NCBI RefSeq assembly: GCF_003012745.1
Contig: NZ_PXYK01000001.1
Coordinates: forward strand, 124,001 to 188,000
Direction of reading: 5' to 3'
Source of the DNA: Kumtagia ephedrae
Lineage (GTDB): Bacteria > Pseudomonadota > Alphaproteobacteria > Rhizobiales > Rhizobiaceae
Length of the DNA stretch: 64,000 bases
Shown here: positions 13,114 to 22,784 of the stretch, piece after piece
How the letters are laid out: each line of letters starts with the position of its first letter
Numbering within the stretch: the stretch's first letter is position 1
Position numbers and translations under genes: made by a program
Notes under the pieces: model-generated
The model's database searches: none
Seen by the model: only the letters and a program-made list of their open reading frames with translations
What the model was told of the DNA's origin: nothing

Positions 13114-13167
13114 AAAGCGGCCGCAAAGTTCCCCTCCCCCTTGTGGGGAAGGGTCAGGGGCGGGGGT
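13114..13167 (-). repeat. GC-rich dispersed palindromic repeat, copy 2 (inverted)
   Basis: Read on the minus strand it contains CCCCACAAGGGGGAGGGG and then ACTTTGCGGCCGC, shared almost base for base with the copy at 61793-61850. Together with copy 1 it makes a large inverted repeat of about 140 bp between the DUF1513-like gene and the RTX gene, whose 3' ends converge here. Confidence 0.8.
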
Positions 13168-13240
13168 ACAGGGCCGGCAGTCCTGAAATCCCCTATCCGA
13201 TTACCCTGCTCTCGACTGGGGGAGCAGCCGCGGCATCTCC

Positions 13241-14719
13241 TCAGACCACCACGAAATCGGCGGCCGTGATGGTCGGCGCGCCGGAGAGCGTCGCGAAATG
13301 GACGCCGCCGCCGACGGCGTTGCCGTTGAAGTCGTAGAACAGCTTTCCCGTGTCCGTCTCGTAGATGATGCGGTCCGTGGCATCGCCGGCCAGGCCGGTG
13401 GTGTTGGCCCGGAAAGCGGCCGCCGAGAGCGGCCCGACTGTCGTCAGCGCGGTGAACACGGCGTTGTCGAGGTGGATCGTGTCGGCCGCCGCGAGATAGT
13501 CGACGATCGTGTCGACATTGGTGGCGGCGCTGAGGCTGGAGTTGAAGACGAAGGTGTCCTTGCCGCTGCCGCCGGCCAGGGTGTCGTTGCCGCGATAGCC
13601 CCTGATCTGATCGTCGCCGTTGCCGGCGCTGACCACGTTGACGCCATTGTCGGCAAAAAGCAGGTCATCGAACGCCGAGCCGATCAGGTTCTCGACCTCT
13701 GCATAGCTGTCACCCGCCGCCTCGCCCTTGTTCAGGGAGGCATTTGCCAGGCTCGCCGTCACGCCGGTGGTCGCGTCCTTGTAGGAGGCGGTGTCGATGC
13801 CGGCCGAGCCTTGCAACTCGTCGCCGCCGGTCCCGCCGATCAGAGTGTCGTTGCCGGAGCTTCCGGCAAGCCGGTCGCCGCCGGCGAGGCCGCGCAGCGT
13901 GTCGTTGCCGAGATTGCCGTCGAGGACGTTGGCGCCGGCGTTGCCTTCCACCGTGTCGTTCAACGTGGAGCCGCGCAGGTTCTCGATCGAATTGTAGGTG
14001 TCGCCGGCGGCGTTGCCTGTATTGAGCGCCGGATTGTTCAGGCTGACGGTCAGCCCGGTTCCGGAGTCCGAGTAGTCGGCGACGTCGCGTCCCGTGCCGC
14101 CGCTCAGATAGTCCTTGCCCGGGCCGCCGCCCCGGAGAAAGTCGTCGCCGGCGCCGCCATAGAGCTTGTTGTCGCCGCCGCCGCCGAAAAGCTCGTCGCG
14201 ATCGTCATTGCCGAACAGCGTGTCGTTCTTTGAAAAGCCATGGAAGAAATCGCTGAAAGCGCTGCCGTTGTAGTTCCACGGCAGACCGAAGAAGATGTTT
14301 TCGATCGGCACCGAGTTGCCGGTTTCGAAGGCGAGTATGAAGGCCTGGGTGAACGCGGTGCCGCCTATGGCAAGGCCGGTGATGTCGAGCATCGGCGTGC
14401 TGTCGATATCGAAGCCGGCGCCCTGCTCGGCCACGGTTCCTTCCAGCGCGATGCGGACGCCGGTGACGGTCCCGCCATTGGGCTTGCCGTCAGCCCCGTA
14501 GGTCAGGTTGTTTCCGGTGACGACGATGGCGCCTGGGCGCAGCGTGAATTCGCCCGGCGACCCGGACACGGGGTCGGCGACGCCCCAGACGAAGCCGGTC
14601 GCGGTCTTGAACAGGATTTCGCTGTTTTCCTCGATCTGAGCGGCCTGGGTAAGTTGGAAACTGAGTTTTCCGCCGAGGCCAAGGGTGTCGGAATCGGCTG
14701 CTTGAACGACGACGGCCAT
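13241..14719 (-). CDS. RTX (hemolysin-type calcium-binding repeat) secreted protein
   Basis: A 492-residue acidic protein with no N-terminal signal peptide, expected to leave the cell by type I secretion. Residues 1-160 are a non-repeat domain of unknown fold. Residues about 165-215 and 255-395 hold GGxGxDx(L/F)-type nonapeptides, such as LYGGAGDDFL, LIGGTGGDEL and LAGGSGKDTF, interleaved with YSDSGTGLTVSLNNP-type linkers. The last 90 residues (NVDTIVDYLAAADTIHLDNA onward, ending ADFVVV) are the C-terminal secretion module, closely similar to that of the giant RTX protein at 28462. ATG 14719 has GGAGGAAAGC upstream. No type I exporter genes are present in the window. Function unknown. Confidence 0.85.
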   Translation of the reverse strand: MAVVVQAADSDTLGLGGKLSFQLTQAAQIEENSEILFKTATGFVWGVADPVSGSPGEFTLRPGAIVVTGNNLTYGADGKPNGGTVTGVRIALEGTVAEQGAGFDIDSTPMLDITGLAIGGTAFTQAFILAFETGNSVPIENIFFGLPWNYNGSAFSDFFHGFSKNDTLFGNDDRDELFGGGGDNKLYGGAGDDFLRGGGPGKDYLSGGTGRDVADYSDSGTGLTVSLNNPALNTGNAAGDTYNSIENLRGSTLNDTVEGNAGANVLDGNLGNDTLRGLAGGDRLAGSSGNDTLIGGTGGDELQGSAGIDTASYKDATTGVTASLANASLNKGEAAGDSYAEVENLIGSAFDDLLFADNGVNVVSAGNGDDQIRGYRGNDTLAGGSGKDTFVFNSSLSAATNVDTIVDYLAAADTIHLDNAVFTALTTVGPLSAAAFRANTTGLAGDATDRIIYETDTGKLFYDFNGNAVGGGVHFATLSGAPTITAADFVVV

Positions 14720-14937
14720 GCTTTCCTCCGGCTTTGTGAGTGCGGTCAGGGGAGCGCGGCTCAGACCTTCCAATCGTCGTGGCGGCGGACGGCGAGCCCG
14801 GCCCCACGATCTGGAACTCGGTCATCGAATGCCGGAAGTCTCGATGGCGATTGTTTCGGGACGATGGCGGCGCAACGCCATCATGTGACCGTCACCGCAG
14901 CCTGGACTGCTCGCGCCTGCCAACGGCCAGACAGCAA

Positions 14938-14960
14938 AACGGCGCCACGAGGGCGCCGTT
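14938..14960 (-). terminator. Rho-independent terminator of clpX
   Basis: AACGGCGCC/GGCGCCGTT perfect 9-bp stem with 5-nt loop, then TTTTGCTGT on the minus strand, 23 bp after the clpX stop. Confidence 0.85.
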
Positions 14961-14983
14961 GCGATCGTCAGAGCGGCGCCGCC

Positions 14984-16255
<1,272 letters not shown>

Positions 16256-16555
16256 AGTATCCAAGTCCTTTTAGTGCGCCTCACCGGCACGGCGACGAGA
16301 CGTCGGCACCCACTATTTAGCCGCGGACACGCTGCGATGCCAGCGATTTGGCACAACGACGTTTTCCGCACGCAATAACACGACCAGAAAGCGCGGCTGC
16401 AATCCCGATGATCCCTTGCGAAGCTAAGCCGTCGAAAATCAAGATAGGCTTAACGTAGGTCGCCCGGTCGGCCGAGGAAACAGCAAATTGTGTCCGAAAT
16501 GCCGCAGACCACGTCAAAAACGCGTCAACAAAGGCAAGCTTCGGATTCTCCGCCA
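16256..16555. other. Intergenic region clpP-clpX
   Basis: 300 bp without a gene. AT content is somewhat higher than in the flanks, consistent with a clpX promoter on the minus strand, but no clear -35/-10 pair or terminator hairpin stands out. Confidence 0.35.
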
Positions 16556-17191
16556 TCATCCCTGCTGCGCGGCTGCCTCGATCGCCTCGCGGCTCGAGAT
16601 GACCTTGTCGATCAGGCCGAACTCCCTGGCCTCGTCCGACGTCATGAAGTGGTCGCGGTCGAGCGTGCGCTCGATCTCGTCGTAGCTCTTGCCGGTGTGC
16701 TTGACATAGACCTCGTTGAGGCGGCGCTTCAGCTTGATGATGTCCTGGGCGTGACGCTCGATGTCGGAGGCCTGGCCCTGGAAGCCGCCGGACGGCTGGT
16801 GGACCATGATGCGCGCGTTGGGCGTGGCGAAGCGCATGTCCTTGTGGCCGGCGCACAAGAGCAGCGAGCCCATGGAGGCCGCCTGGCCGACGCACAGCGT
16901 CGACACCGCCGGCTTGATGAACTGCATGGTGTCGTAGATCGCCATGCCGGACGTGACGACGCCGCCGGGCGAATTGATGTAGAGCGAGATCTCCTTCTTC
17001 GGGTTCTCGGCTTCGAGGAACAGAAGCTGCGCGCAGACCAGCGTCGCCATGCCGTCCTCGACCGGCCCGGTGATGAAGATGATGCGTTCCTTGAGGAGCC
17101 GCGAGAAGATGTCGTAGGCCCGCTCGCCGCGGTTGGTCTGCTCGACCACCATCGGCACGAGATTCATGTAGGTTTCGACGGGGTTCTTCAT
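16556..17191 (-). CDS. clpP: ATP-dependent Clp protease proteolytic subunit ClpP
   Basis: Serine protease that forms the two-ring tetradecamer partner of ClpX and ClpA. The protein has 211 residues. Catalytic residues are visible: Ser106 in [12 protein letters not shown], His131 in [11 protein letters not shown], and an Asp in TLDRD near 180. ATG 17191, with AAGGGA upstream, gives [19 protein letters not shown], the normal alphaproteobacterial N-terminus. The longer frame to 17353 is not supported. Divergent from a secreted hypothetical gene. Confidence 0.97.
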   Translation of the reverse strand: MKNPVETYMNLVPMVVEQTNRGERAYDIFSRLLKERIIFITGPVEDGMATLVCAQLLFLEAENPKKEISLYINSPGGVVTSGMAIYDTMQFIKPAVSTLCVGQAASMGSLLLCAGHKDMRFATPNARIMVHQPSGGFQGQASDIERHAQDIIKLKRRLNEVYVKHTGKSYDEIERTLDRDHFMTSDEAREFGLIDKVISSREAIEAAAQQG

Positions 17192-17311
17192 CGACAGTCC
17201 CTTGGTTGGGGATCCGGCGCCTGCGACGGCGGAATCGTGCGTTGCTTCGTTGCCTCTGTAAATAGGATGCCGGCTTCGCCTTGCGCAAGGCCGGCCTGAG
17301 CAAGGACCGGC

Positions 17312-17326
17312 GTTAACGAAGCTTAA
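17312..17326. promoter_or_regulatory. TTAAC direct repeat between clpP and the secreted protein gene
   Basis: TTAAC-GAAGC-TTAAC: two direct TTAAC units with a 5-bp spacer, in the divergent promoter region. It resembles a CtrA site (TTAA-N7-TTAA) but is one base too short between the TTAA cores, so the assignment is doubtful. Confidence 0.25.
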
Positions 17327-17399
17327 CGATTCCGCTTTCCCCGGCCGCGGCACCCGCTATGGTAGCATCGGGTGCGGTCCAGCGTATCGGGGGTAAGTG

Positions 17400-17987
17400 A
17401 TGGCCGTGAAGCCAATAGTCTGCGCCGCGGTGGCGTCTTCGTTCCTGCTCGCCGCGGCTTCACCGACGACAGCCGGCGGCAAGCCGGTCGAATGCTACGA
17501 GCGGTACCAGACCGCGCCGATCTACGACACCGTCTACGAAAACGTGATGGTGCACCCGGCGACGGAGCGGGTGGAATACGTCCCGCCGATCTACGGCACG
17601 CGCAAGCGGCCCGTCCTGGTTGCGCCGGAACGGGTGAGCTACGAGATCATCCCGGCCGTCGTGCGGACGCAATACCGCACCGTGCAGGTTTCGGACGGCG
17701 GCTATTCCTGGGAATGGCGCTGGATCAACGGTCGCAAGGTGCTGTGCAAGGTCAAGCACAAGCCGCGCTACGGGCAGATCGCGGAAACCGTGGTGGTGCA
17801 GCCGGAATACAAACGACGCGTCGTCATTCCGGCCGAATACGGCTACGAGGTCGAGCAGGTCGTCATCCAGCCGGAGCAGCGGCGCGTCGTCGTCGTGCCG
17901 GCGAGCTACCAGACGGTGGCGCGCCAGGTGCTGGTCAGCGAAGGCGAGGCCGGCTGGCGGCGCGTGAAGATCCGGCGGCACTGCTGA
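17400..17987 (+). CDS. Secreted protein with repeated Tyr/Val-rich units
   Basis: Not recognised as a named family. The 195-residue product has a signal peptide (MAVKPIVCAAVASSFLLAAA, cleavage near PTTAGG). The mature part is built of degenerate units of about 20-25 residues in the pattern P-x-x-Y-x-x-V-x-x-x-V-(V/L)-V-x-P: VLVAPERVSYEIIPAVV, VVVQPEYKRRVVIPAEYGY, VVIQPEQRRVVVVPASYQTV. The same kind of unit occurs in some OmpA-like and other envelope proteins. It has a lone Cys near residue 32, one near 118 and one at the C-terminus. ATG 17400 directly follows a GTG at 17397; GGGGGT is the ribosome site. Divergent from clpP; probably an envelope protein. Confidence 0.7.
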   Translation: MAVKPIVCAAVASSFLLAAASPTTAGGKPVECYERYQTAPIYDTVYENVMVHPATERVEYVPPIYGTRKRPVLVAPERVSYEIIPAVVRTQYRTVQVSDGGYSWEWRWINGRKVLCKVKHKPRYGQIAETVVVQPEYKRRVVIPAEYGYEVEQVVIQPEQRRVVVVPASYQTVARQVLVSEGEAGWRRVKIRRHC

Positions 17988-18042
17988 CGGGCGGGAAAGC
18001 AGCACCTCGCGGCTTATTGACCTCAGGCCCGGCCAGGCGGGA

Positions 18043-18063
18043 CCGCCCTGACTAACAGGGCGG
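18043..18063 (+). terminator. Possible terminator hairpin after the secreted protein gene
   Basis: CCGCCCTG/CAGGGCGG, 8-bp perfect stem, loop ACTAA. No T-run follows, so this may be a weak or Rho-assisted site. Confidence 0.4.
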
Positions 18064-18160
18064 CCGCTCACGCGCCACTCCCGACAAAATACGTCACGTG
18101 CGGCGAGGAGCGCACACCGGGGACTGGCAAGCGGCGGGCAAGCCGGTCTATTGGTTCACG

Positions 18161-19429
18161 ATGGACGCGCCGCCCGCCTACCTCGCCTTCGATGCCGCTA
18201 CCCGGCGGCTCCGTCTCGATCCGCACGAGCCCGCGTTCGTGCAGGACCCCTACCCCGCCTATCGCTGGATGCAGGCAAAGGCGCGCTGCGTCTTCTGGGA
18301 GGACTTCGGGCTGTGGTGCCTGGCTGGCTATGACGACGTCAACCGGCTGTTCCGTGACAAGCGGTTCGGACGCGAGCGGCCCGGCGGCTATCGCGCGGCG
18401 GTCGCGGCCACCGGCGAGCGTCGTCATCTCGCCGATTTCGACGCGGTCGAGGCGGGGTCGCTGCTGGAGCTGGAGCCGCCCGCACACACGCGGCTGCGCA
18501 CGCTGGTCAACCGCGCCTTCGTCTCGCGCCAGGTGGAACGGCTCAGGCCGAAAGTCGAGGCGCTGGCCCACCGGCTGATCGACGGCTTCGGGAATTCCGG
18601 CCGGGCCGAGGCGATCCGCGACTTCGCCACGCCGCTGCCTGCCGCCGTCATCGCCGAGATGATGGGCCTGCCGACGGCAAGCGGGCTGCAGCTCGTCGCC
18701 TGGTCGAACGACATGGTGCGCATGTACATGCACAAGCCCGGCCCGGCCGAGGAACATCAGGCCAATGCCTCGGCCCGTGCCTTCGCCGACTTCATCCGCC
18801 GTCACGCCGCCGAGAAGCGCAAAAGCCCCGGCGACGACCTGCTCAGCCTGCTGACGGCTGCAGCCGAGGACGGCCAGAAGCTCACCGAGGACGAGCTCGT
18901 CTCCTCGGCGATCCTGCTGCTCAACGCCGGCCACGAGGCGACGGTGCACCAGACCGGCAATGCCGTGCGCACGATTCTTGCGCAGGGCGGCGATCCCGGC
19001 CGCTTCTTCGAGACGCCGGAGGCGACCGCCGCGACGGTCGAGGAATGCCTGCGTTTCGACGCGCCGCTGCACATGTTCACGCGTTACGTCTATCAGGAGG
19101 CGGAGATCGCCGAAGGCGTCGTGCTGAGGCCCGGCGAGCAGGTCGGGCTGCTGCTCGGCGCGGCCAACCGCGATCCCCTCGTTTTTGCCGAACCGGACGC
19201 GTTCCGCCCCGGCCGCCCCGACCAGAAGAACGTGTCCTTCGGCGCCGGCATCCATTTCTGCATCGGCGCGCCGCTGGCGCGGCTGGAGCTGCAGATCGCG
19301 CTGAAAACGCTGTTCGACCGCCTGCCCGACCTGCGGCTCGCGGAGACGCCCGCCTACAGCGACATCTACCATTTCCACGGGCTTCGGCGACTGGACGTGG
19401 CGTTCGGGCCGGGGAGCGTAACCCGATGA
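18161..19429 (+). CDS. Cytochrome P450
   Basis: Soluble heme monooxygenase, 422 residues. The oxygen-binding I-helix motif is AGHEAT (256-261), the ExxR pair lies in EECLR (295-298), and the heme-thiolate loop is FGAGIHFCIG with Cys367. The usual I-helix D/E-T pair is replaced by E-A-T order, still within bacterial variation. The absence of a membrane anchor fits class I bacterial P450s fed by ferredoxin; no ferredoxin or reductase gene is adjacent. Substrate unknown. ATG 18161 is preferred over an upstream frame start at 18098. Its stop overlaps the start of the next gene by ATGA, so the two are translationally coupled. Confidence 0.93.
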   Translation: MDAPPAYLAFDAATRRLRLDPHEPAFVQDPYPAYRWMQAKARCVFWEDFGLWCLAGYDDVNRLFRDKRFGRERPGGYRAAVAATGERRHLADFDAVEAGSLLELEPPAHTRLRTLVNRAFVSRQVERLRPKVEALAHRLIDGFGNSGRAEAIRDFATPLPAAVIAEMMGLPTASGLQLVAWSNDMVRMYMHKPGPAEEHQANASARAFADFIRRHAAEKRKSPGDDLLSLLTAAAEDGQKLTEDELVSSAILLLNAGHEATVHQTGNAVRTILAQGGDPGRFFETPEATAATVEECLRFDAPLHMFTRYVYQEAEIAEGVVLRPGEQVGLLLGAANRDPLVFAEPDAFRPGRPDQKNVSFGAGIHFCIGAPLARLELQIALKTLFDRLPDLRLAETPAYSDIYHFHGLRRLDVAFGPGSVTR

Positions 19430-20166
19430 AGTTCGCCTTCCTCCAGGAGCCGCCTTTCTGCTTCACCAACGCTGCCGGCGCGGTCGAGGGCTGCGACGTC
19501 GAGCTTGCGCGCGTGGTATGCGACCGGCTCGGCCGGCCGTTCGATCCTATCGAGACGGAGTTCGCCGATCTGCTGCCAGGACTGGCCGAAGGGCGGTGGA
19601 GCATGACTACCGGGCTGTTCGTGTCGGACGAGCGGCGAAAACTGGTTGATTTCACGCGGCCGATCTGGTCGTTGAGCGACGGGCTGCTGGTCGCCGTGGG
19701 TAACCCGCGTGGCCTTACCGGCTATCGCTCTGTCGCTACGGACCCGAACGCCCTGCTCGGCGTCATCACCGACCAGATCCAGCACCGAACGGCGCTGGAG
19801 AACGGCGTCCCGTCGGACCGTATCAGAATATTCGCGACCCAGGCCGAAGCGGCGGACGCCGCCCTCGCCGGTGCTGTCCACGCCTATGCGAGCGTAGCCA
19901 TGGCCCATCGCGGCTACATCGCCCGGCATCCCGGCGCCGCCCTTGCGGTCGTCGAGGTCCCGCCTGCGGAGAAAGGGCCGGCCTTCGGCGCGTTCGCGCT
20001 GGCCAAATCCGATGCCGCCTCGCGCCGGGACATCGATGCCTGCCTCGGCGAAGTCCTTGGCACTTCATGGCATCATGAGATGATGGGCCGCTACGGCTTT
20101 GCCGATGCGGATGTCGAGCGGATTTTGCGAGGCGGGGAACGCGGGCCGTTGCAGACGGCCACGTAA
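19426..20166 (+). CDS. Solute-binding-protein family 3-like protein without signal peptide
   Basis: 246 residues with the fold of extracellular solute-binding family 3 (amino-acid ABC receptors): EPPFCFTNAAGAVEGCDVELARVV, then TTGLFVSDERRKLVDFTRPIW and the late GAFALAKSD segment. The N-terminus MKFAFLQEPPF begins straight inside the domain, with no signal peptide and no lipobox, so it is expected in the cytoplasm. It overlaps the P450 stop by four bases (ATGA). No ABC permease or ATPase lies nearby. It may be a ligand-sensing or substrate-delivery partner of the P450, which is inference from the coupling alone. Confidence 0.75.
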   Translation: MKFAFLQEPPFCFTNAAGAVEGCDVELARVVCDRLGRPFDPIETEFADLLPGLAEGRWSMTTGLFVSDERRKLVDFTRPIWSLSDGLLVAVGNPRGLTGYRSVATDPNALLGVITDQIQHRTALENGVPSDRIRIFATQAEAADAALAGAVHAYASVAMAHRGYIARHPGAALAVVEVPPAEKGPAFGAFALAKSDAASRRDIDACLGEVLGTSWHHEMMGRYGFADADVERILRGGERGPLQTAT

Positions 20167-20169
20167 CAA

Positions 20170-20385
20170 CTAGCGGCCGGACAAAAGGCCGATCACGGAA
20201 ATGTCCTCGTCCACGTCCGGCCAGTGAATTCCCTCGCCATGCCCGATGAGGCGCCAGTTCTTGCGTTCGGCCGCCGCCCCATCCCGCAGCCGAGGATACC
20301 AGGCCAGCGGCGCCGATATTTCGCGGCCGTCCTGAAGGATCACGTGCAGGGCGTGCTCGGTCACACGTACTTCGGTCGCCAGCAT
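20170..20385 (-). CDS. DUF2442 family small protein
   Basis: 71 residues: a short beta-rich protein with EHALHVILQDGREISAPLAW, then YPRLRDGAA and IGHGEGIHWPDVDEDISV, the usual pattern of DUF2442. Members often sit beside DUF4160 proteins and have been suspected to belong to toxin-antitoxin-like pairs; here the neighbour is a cupin instead. It starts 8 bp after the cupin stop on the same strand, so it is probably cotranscribed. Convergent with the solute-binding-like gene, leaving only 3 bp between stops. Function unknown. Confidence 0.75.
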   Translation of the reverse strand: MLATEVRVTEHALHVILQDGREISAPLAWYPRLRDGAAAERKNWRLIGHGEGIHWPDVDEDISVIGLLSGR

Positions 20386-20393
20386 CCCATGCC

Positions 20394-20741
20394 TCAAACC
20401 CTGATCACATAGGCCTTGCGCGTGGTCTCGACCACTTCCCAGGTGCCGCTGAAGCCGGGCTGCAGGACAAAGCTGTCGCCGGCGGAGACGGTGCGCTTCG
20501 CCCCGCCGTCCTCTGTTATCACCGAGACGCCCGACAGGATGTGGCAGAACTCCCATTCGTCGTAGAATATCCGCCACTTTCCCGGCGTCGATTCCCAGAT
20601 GCCGGAATAGAGCCCGTTCGGCTGCTCGTCGACGTTCCAGGTGCGGAACTTCGGGTCGCCCGAGATGATGCGGTCCGGCGCCGGCGCGCCGTCCTCGGCC
20701 GCAACGCCCTTCACCGAGATTTCGACATATCTGGAAGGCAT
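20394..20741 (-). CDS. Cupin domain protein (DUF861-like)
   Basis: 115 residues forming one small beta-barrel cupin. Recognisable parts are WESTPGKWRIFYDEWEFCHIL, which covers the first cupin motif in reduced form (Glu and His kept), and GDSFVLQPGFSGTWEV, the second motif. This matches the cupin_3/DUF861 group related to ureidoglycolate-type and ethanolamine-type small cupins; the substrate cannot be read. ATG 20741 is preferred over an upstream start at 20756. It lies 52 bp downstream of metY and 8 bp upstream of the DUF2442 gene. Confidence 0.75.
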   Translation of the reverse strand: MPSRYVEISVKGVAAEDGAPAPDRIISGDPKFRTWNVDEQPNGLYSGIWESTPGKWRIFYDEWEFCHILSGVSVITEDGGAKRTVSAGDSFVLQPGFSGTWEVVETTRKAYVIRV

Positions 20742-20793
20742 CGCCCGTAGCTCCAACCCGCCGCCTGCGCGGCGACCTCTCCTGCCGGCCAGG

Positions 20794-22077
20794 CTACACC
20801 TTCGCCAGCGACTGCTCCAGATCGGCGATGATGTCGGCGACGTCCTCGATGCCGATCGACAGGCGCACCGTGTCCGGCCCGGCGCCGGCCGCCGTCTTCT
20901 GCTCGTCGGTAAGCTGGCGATGGGTCGTGGAGGCGGGGTGGATCACCAGCGACTTGGTGTCGCCGATATTGGCGAGGTGCGAGAACAGTTCCAGCCCTTC
21001 CACGAACTTCACGCCGGCGTCGTAGCCACCCTTGAGGCCGAAGGTGAAAACCGCTCCCGCTCCCTTCGGCGAGTATTGTTTGGCCAACGCCCCATTGGGG
21101 TCGTCCGGCAGGCCGGGATAGGATACCCAGCCGATCTTGGGATGCCTCGACAGCCATTCGGCGACCGCCTGGGCGTTGTCGCAATGGCGCTGCATCCTGA
21201 GCGGCAGCGTCTCCAGGCCGGTGAGGATCAGGAAGGCGTTGAAGGGCGAGATCGCCGGGCCGAAGTCGCGCAGGCCGAGCACGCGCGCGGCGATGGCGAA
21301 GGCGAAATTGCCGAAGGTCTCGTGCAGAATGATGCCGCCATATTCGGGGCGCGGCTCCGACAGCATCGGATAGTTGCCCGACTTCGACCAGTCGAAGGTG
21401 CCGCCGTCGACCAGCATGCCGCCGATCGAATTGCCGTGGCCGCCGATGAACTTGGTCAGCGAATGCACGACGATGTCGGCGCCGTGCTCGATCGGCCGCA
21501 CCAGGTAGGGGGTCGCCAGCGTGTTGTCAACGATGAGCGGCAGGCCGTGCTTGCGCGCGATCGCCGAGATCGCCTCGAGATCGACGAACTCGCCGTTGGG
21601 ATTGGCGAGGCTTTCCACGAAGATGGCGCGGGTCCTGCCGTCGATCTGGGTCTCGAAGCTCGGCACCTCGCGGGTGTCGGCCCAGCGCACCTCCCAGCCG
21701 AAATTGCGGAAGGCATGGCCGAACTGGTTGATCGAGCCGCCATAGAGCCGGCGCGCCGCAACGAAATTGTCGCCCGGGCGCATGATGGTGTGGAAGACCA
21801 GCATCTGCGCGGCATGGCCGGAGGCCACCGCGAGCCCCGCCGTGCCGCCCTCCAGCGCGGCGACGCGCTCCTCCAGCACCGCCTGGGTCGGGTTCATGAT
21901 GCGGGTGTAGATGTTGCCGAACGCCTTCAGCCCGAACAGCGATGCGGCGTGGTCGGCATCGTCGAAAACGTAGGAGGTGGTCTGATAGATGGGCGTGGCG
22001 CGGGCGCCGGTCGCCGGATCGGGCTTGGCGCCGGCATGGACGGCAAGCGTATTGAAGCCCGGTGCGCGCTGGTTCAT
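20794..22077 (-). CDS. metY: O-acetylhomoserine sulfhydrylase / aminocarboxypropyltransferase
   Basis: PLP enzyme of the Cys/Met metabolism family that forms homocysteine from O-acetylhomoserine and sulfide. The 427-residue length and the opening [20 protein letters not shown] with [11 protein letters not shown] fit MetY rather than the shorter MetB/MetC/MetZ. The cofactor lysine is Lys209 in [22 protein letters not shown] and SLANPNGEF are other family marks. AGGGAGG lies just upstream of the ATG. The SAM-II riboswitch known from alphaproteobacterial met genes was looked for in the leader and not seen; the leader is made of heptamer repeats instead. Confidence 0.92.
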   Translation of the reverse strand: MNQRAPGFNTLAVHAGAKPDPATGARATPIYQTTSYVFDDADHAASLFGLKAFGNIYTRIMNPTQAVLEERVAALEGGTAGLAVASGHAAQMLVFHTIMRPGDNFVAARRLYGGSINQFGHAFRNFGWEVRWADTREVPSFETQIDGRTRAIFVESLANPNGEFVDLEAISAIARKHGLPLIVDNTLATPYLVRPIEHGADIVVHSLTKFIGGHGNSIGGMLVDGGTFDWSKSGNYPMLSEPRPEYGGIILHETFGNFAFAIAARVLGLRDFGPAISPFNAFLILTGLETLPLRMQRHCDNAQAVAEWLSRHPKIGWVSYPGLPDDPNGALAKQYSPKGAGAVFTFGLKGGYDAGVKFVEGLELFSHLANIGDTKSLVIHPASTTHRQLTDEQKTAAGAGPDTVRLSIGIEDVADIIADLEQSLAKV

Positions 22078-22105
22078 CGAGACCTCCCTCGGGTCATTGG
22101 TCTAT

Positions 22106-22163
22106 CGTGGTGGCGTGTGGCGTGTGGCGTGTGGTGAATGGTGAATGGTGAATGGTGAATGGC
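22106..22163. repeat. Heptanucleotide tandem repeats upstream of metY
   Basis: About three GTGTGGC units run directly into four GTGAATG units (same 7-nt period, two different repeat types). They lie 29-86 bp upstream of the metY start, in its leader or promoter. A reverse-oriented run of the second type is at 22237-22264. Confidence 0.85.
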
Positions 22164-22236
22164 AGAGTTGGACAGTCCCGCCGGCTTTGCAAGCGGCTTC
22201 CATGCCGACCCGACCGCCGCCTTAGAAAATCCTTCT

Positions 22237-22264
22237 ATTCACCATTCACTATTCACCATTCACT
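22237..22264. repeat. Inverted heptamer run at the 3' end of the CoA-binding gene
   Basis: ATTCACC/ATTCACT units, four in a row, complementary to the GTGAATG run at 22135-22163. It reaches into the stop codon of the upstream gene (22263-22265). The two runs could pair into a hairpin with a 70-nt loop in the metY leader transcript. Confidence 0.8.
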
Positions 22265-22784
22265 ACTTCGCCCTGACGCCAAAGCTCTGAAACCCCTGCC
22301 GCATCAGCGGCCGCTTCGACGACAGCACCCGGCTGTTGACGCCGTTCCAGCCGATCTCGCCGGAGAGCCGGCCGTATTCGATCTTCGGGCAGCGGTTCAT
22401 GACCACCTGGATGCCGGCGGCCTCGGCCTTGGCGGCCGCCTCGTCGTTGCGCACGGTAAGCTGCATCCAGATCACCTTGGGCAGCGGGTTCAGCGCCAGC
22501 GCCTCGTCGACGATCGGCGGCACGGCGGCGGAGGCGCGGAAAATGTCGACCATGTCGATCGGCTCCGGCACGTCGGCCAGCTTCGCATAGGTCATGCGGC
22601 CGCAGATCTCCTTGCCGGCATGGCCCGGATTGATCGGAAAGACGGCATAACCCTTGTCGATCAGGTATTTGGTGACGAAGAAGCTCGGCCGTACGTCGTT
22701 GGCGGATGCGCCGACGATGGCGATCGTCTTCACCGCGTTCAAGATGCCGGCGATGTAGTCGTTGGAATAGGAATCGTGGTTCAT
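22263..22784 (-). CDS. CoA-binding domain protein (YccU-like)
   Basis: A 173-residue Rossmann-type CoA-binding_2 protein. The nucleotide-binding turn is KTIAIVGASANDVRPSFF, followed by KGYAVFPINPGHAGKEI, and the conserved Cys sits in VMNRCPKIEYGRL. This family is widespread and uncharacterised. Its start overlaps the stop of the AAA ATPase gene (ATGA at 22781-22784), so translation is coupled. The stop codon lies inside a heptamer repeat run, so the 3' end may be variable between strains. Confidence 0.85.
   Translation of the reverse strand: MNHDSYSNDYIAGILNAVKTIAIVGASANDVRPSFFVTKYLIDKGYAVFPINPGHAGKEICGRMTYAKLADVPEPIDMVDIFRASAAVPPIVDEALALNPLPKVIWMQLTVRNDEAAAKAEAAGIQVVMNRCPKIEYGRLSGEIGWNGVNSRVLSSKRPLMRQGFQSFGVRAK

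Noticed and set aside
13241-14719. RTX protein as a pore-forming toxin
   Set aside because: No hydrophobic pore-forming region, no acylation-type lysines and no HlyC-like gene; only Ca-binding repeats and a secretion module are present.
17312-17326. CtrA box between clpP and the secreted protein gene
   Set aside because: Spacing between TTAA cores is 6 instead of 7; kept only as a low-confidence site.
20170-20385. DUF2442 protein as half of a toxin-antitoxin pair
   Set aside because: The usual DUF4160 partner is absent; the neighbour is a cupin.
22078-22262. SAM-II riboswitch before metY
   Set aside because: The leader is built of heptamer repeats and shows none of the conserved SAM-II core bases I know.
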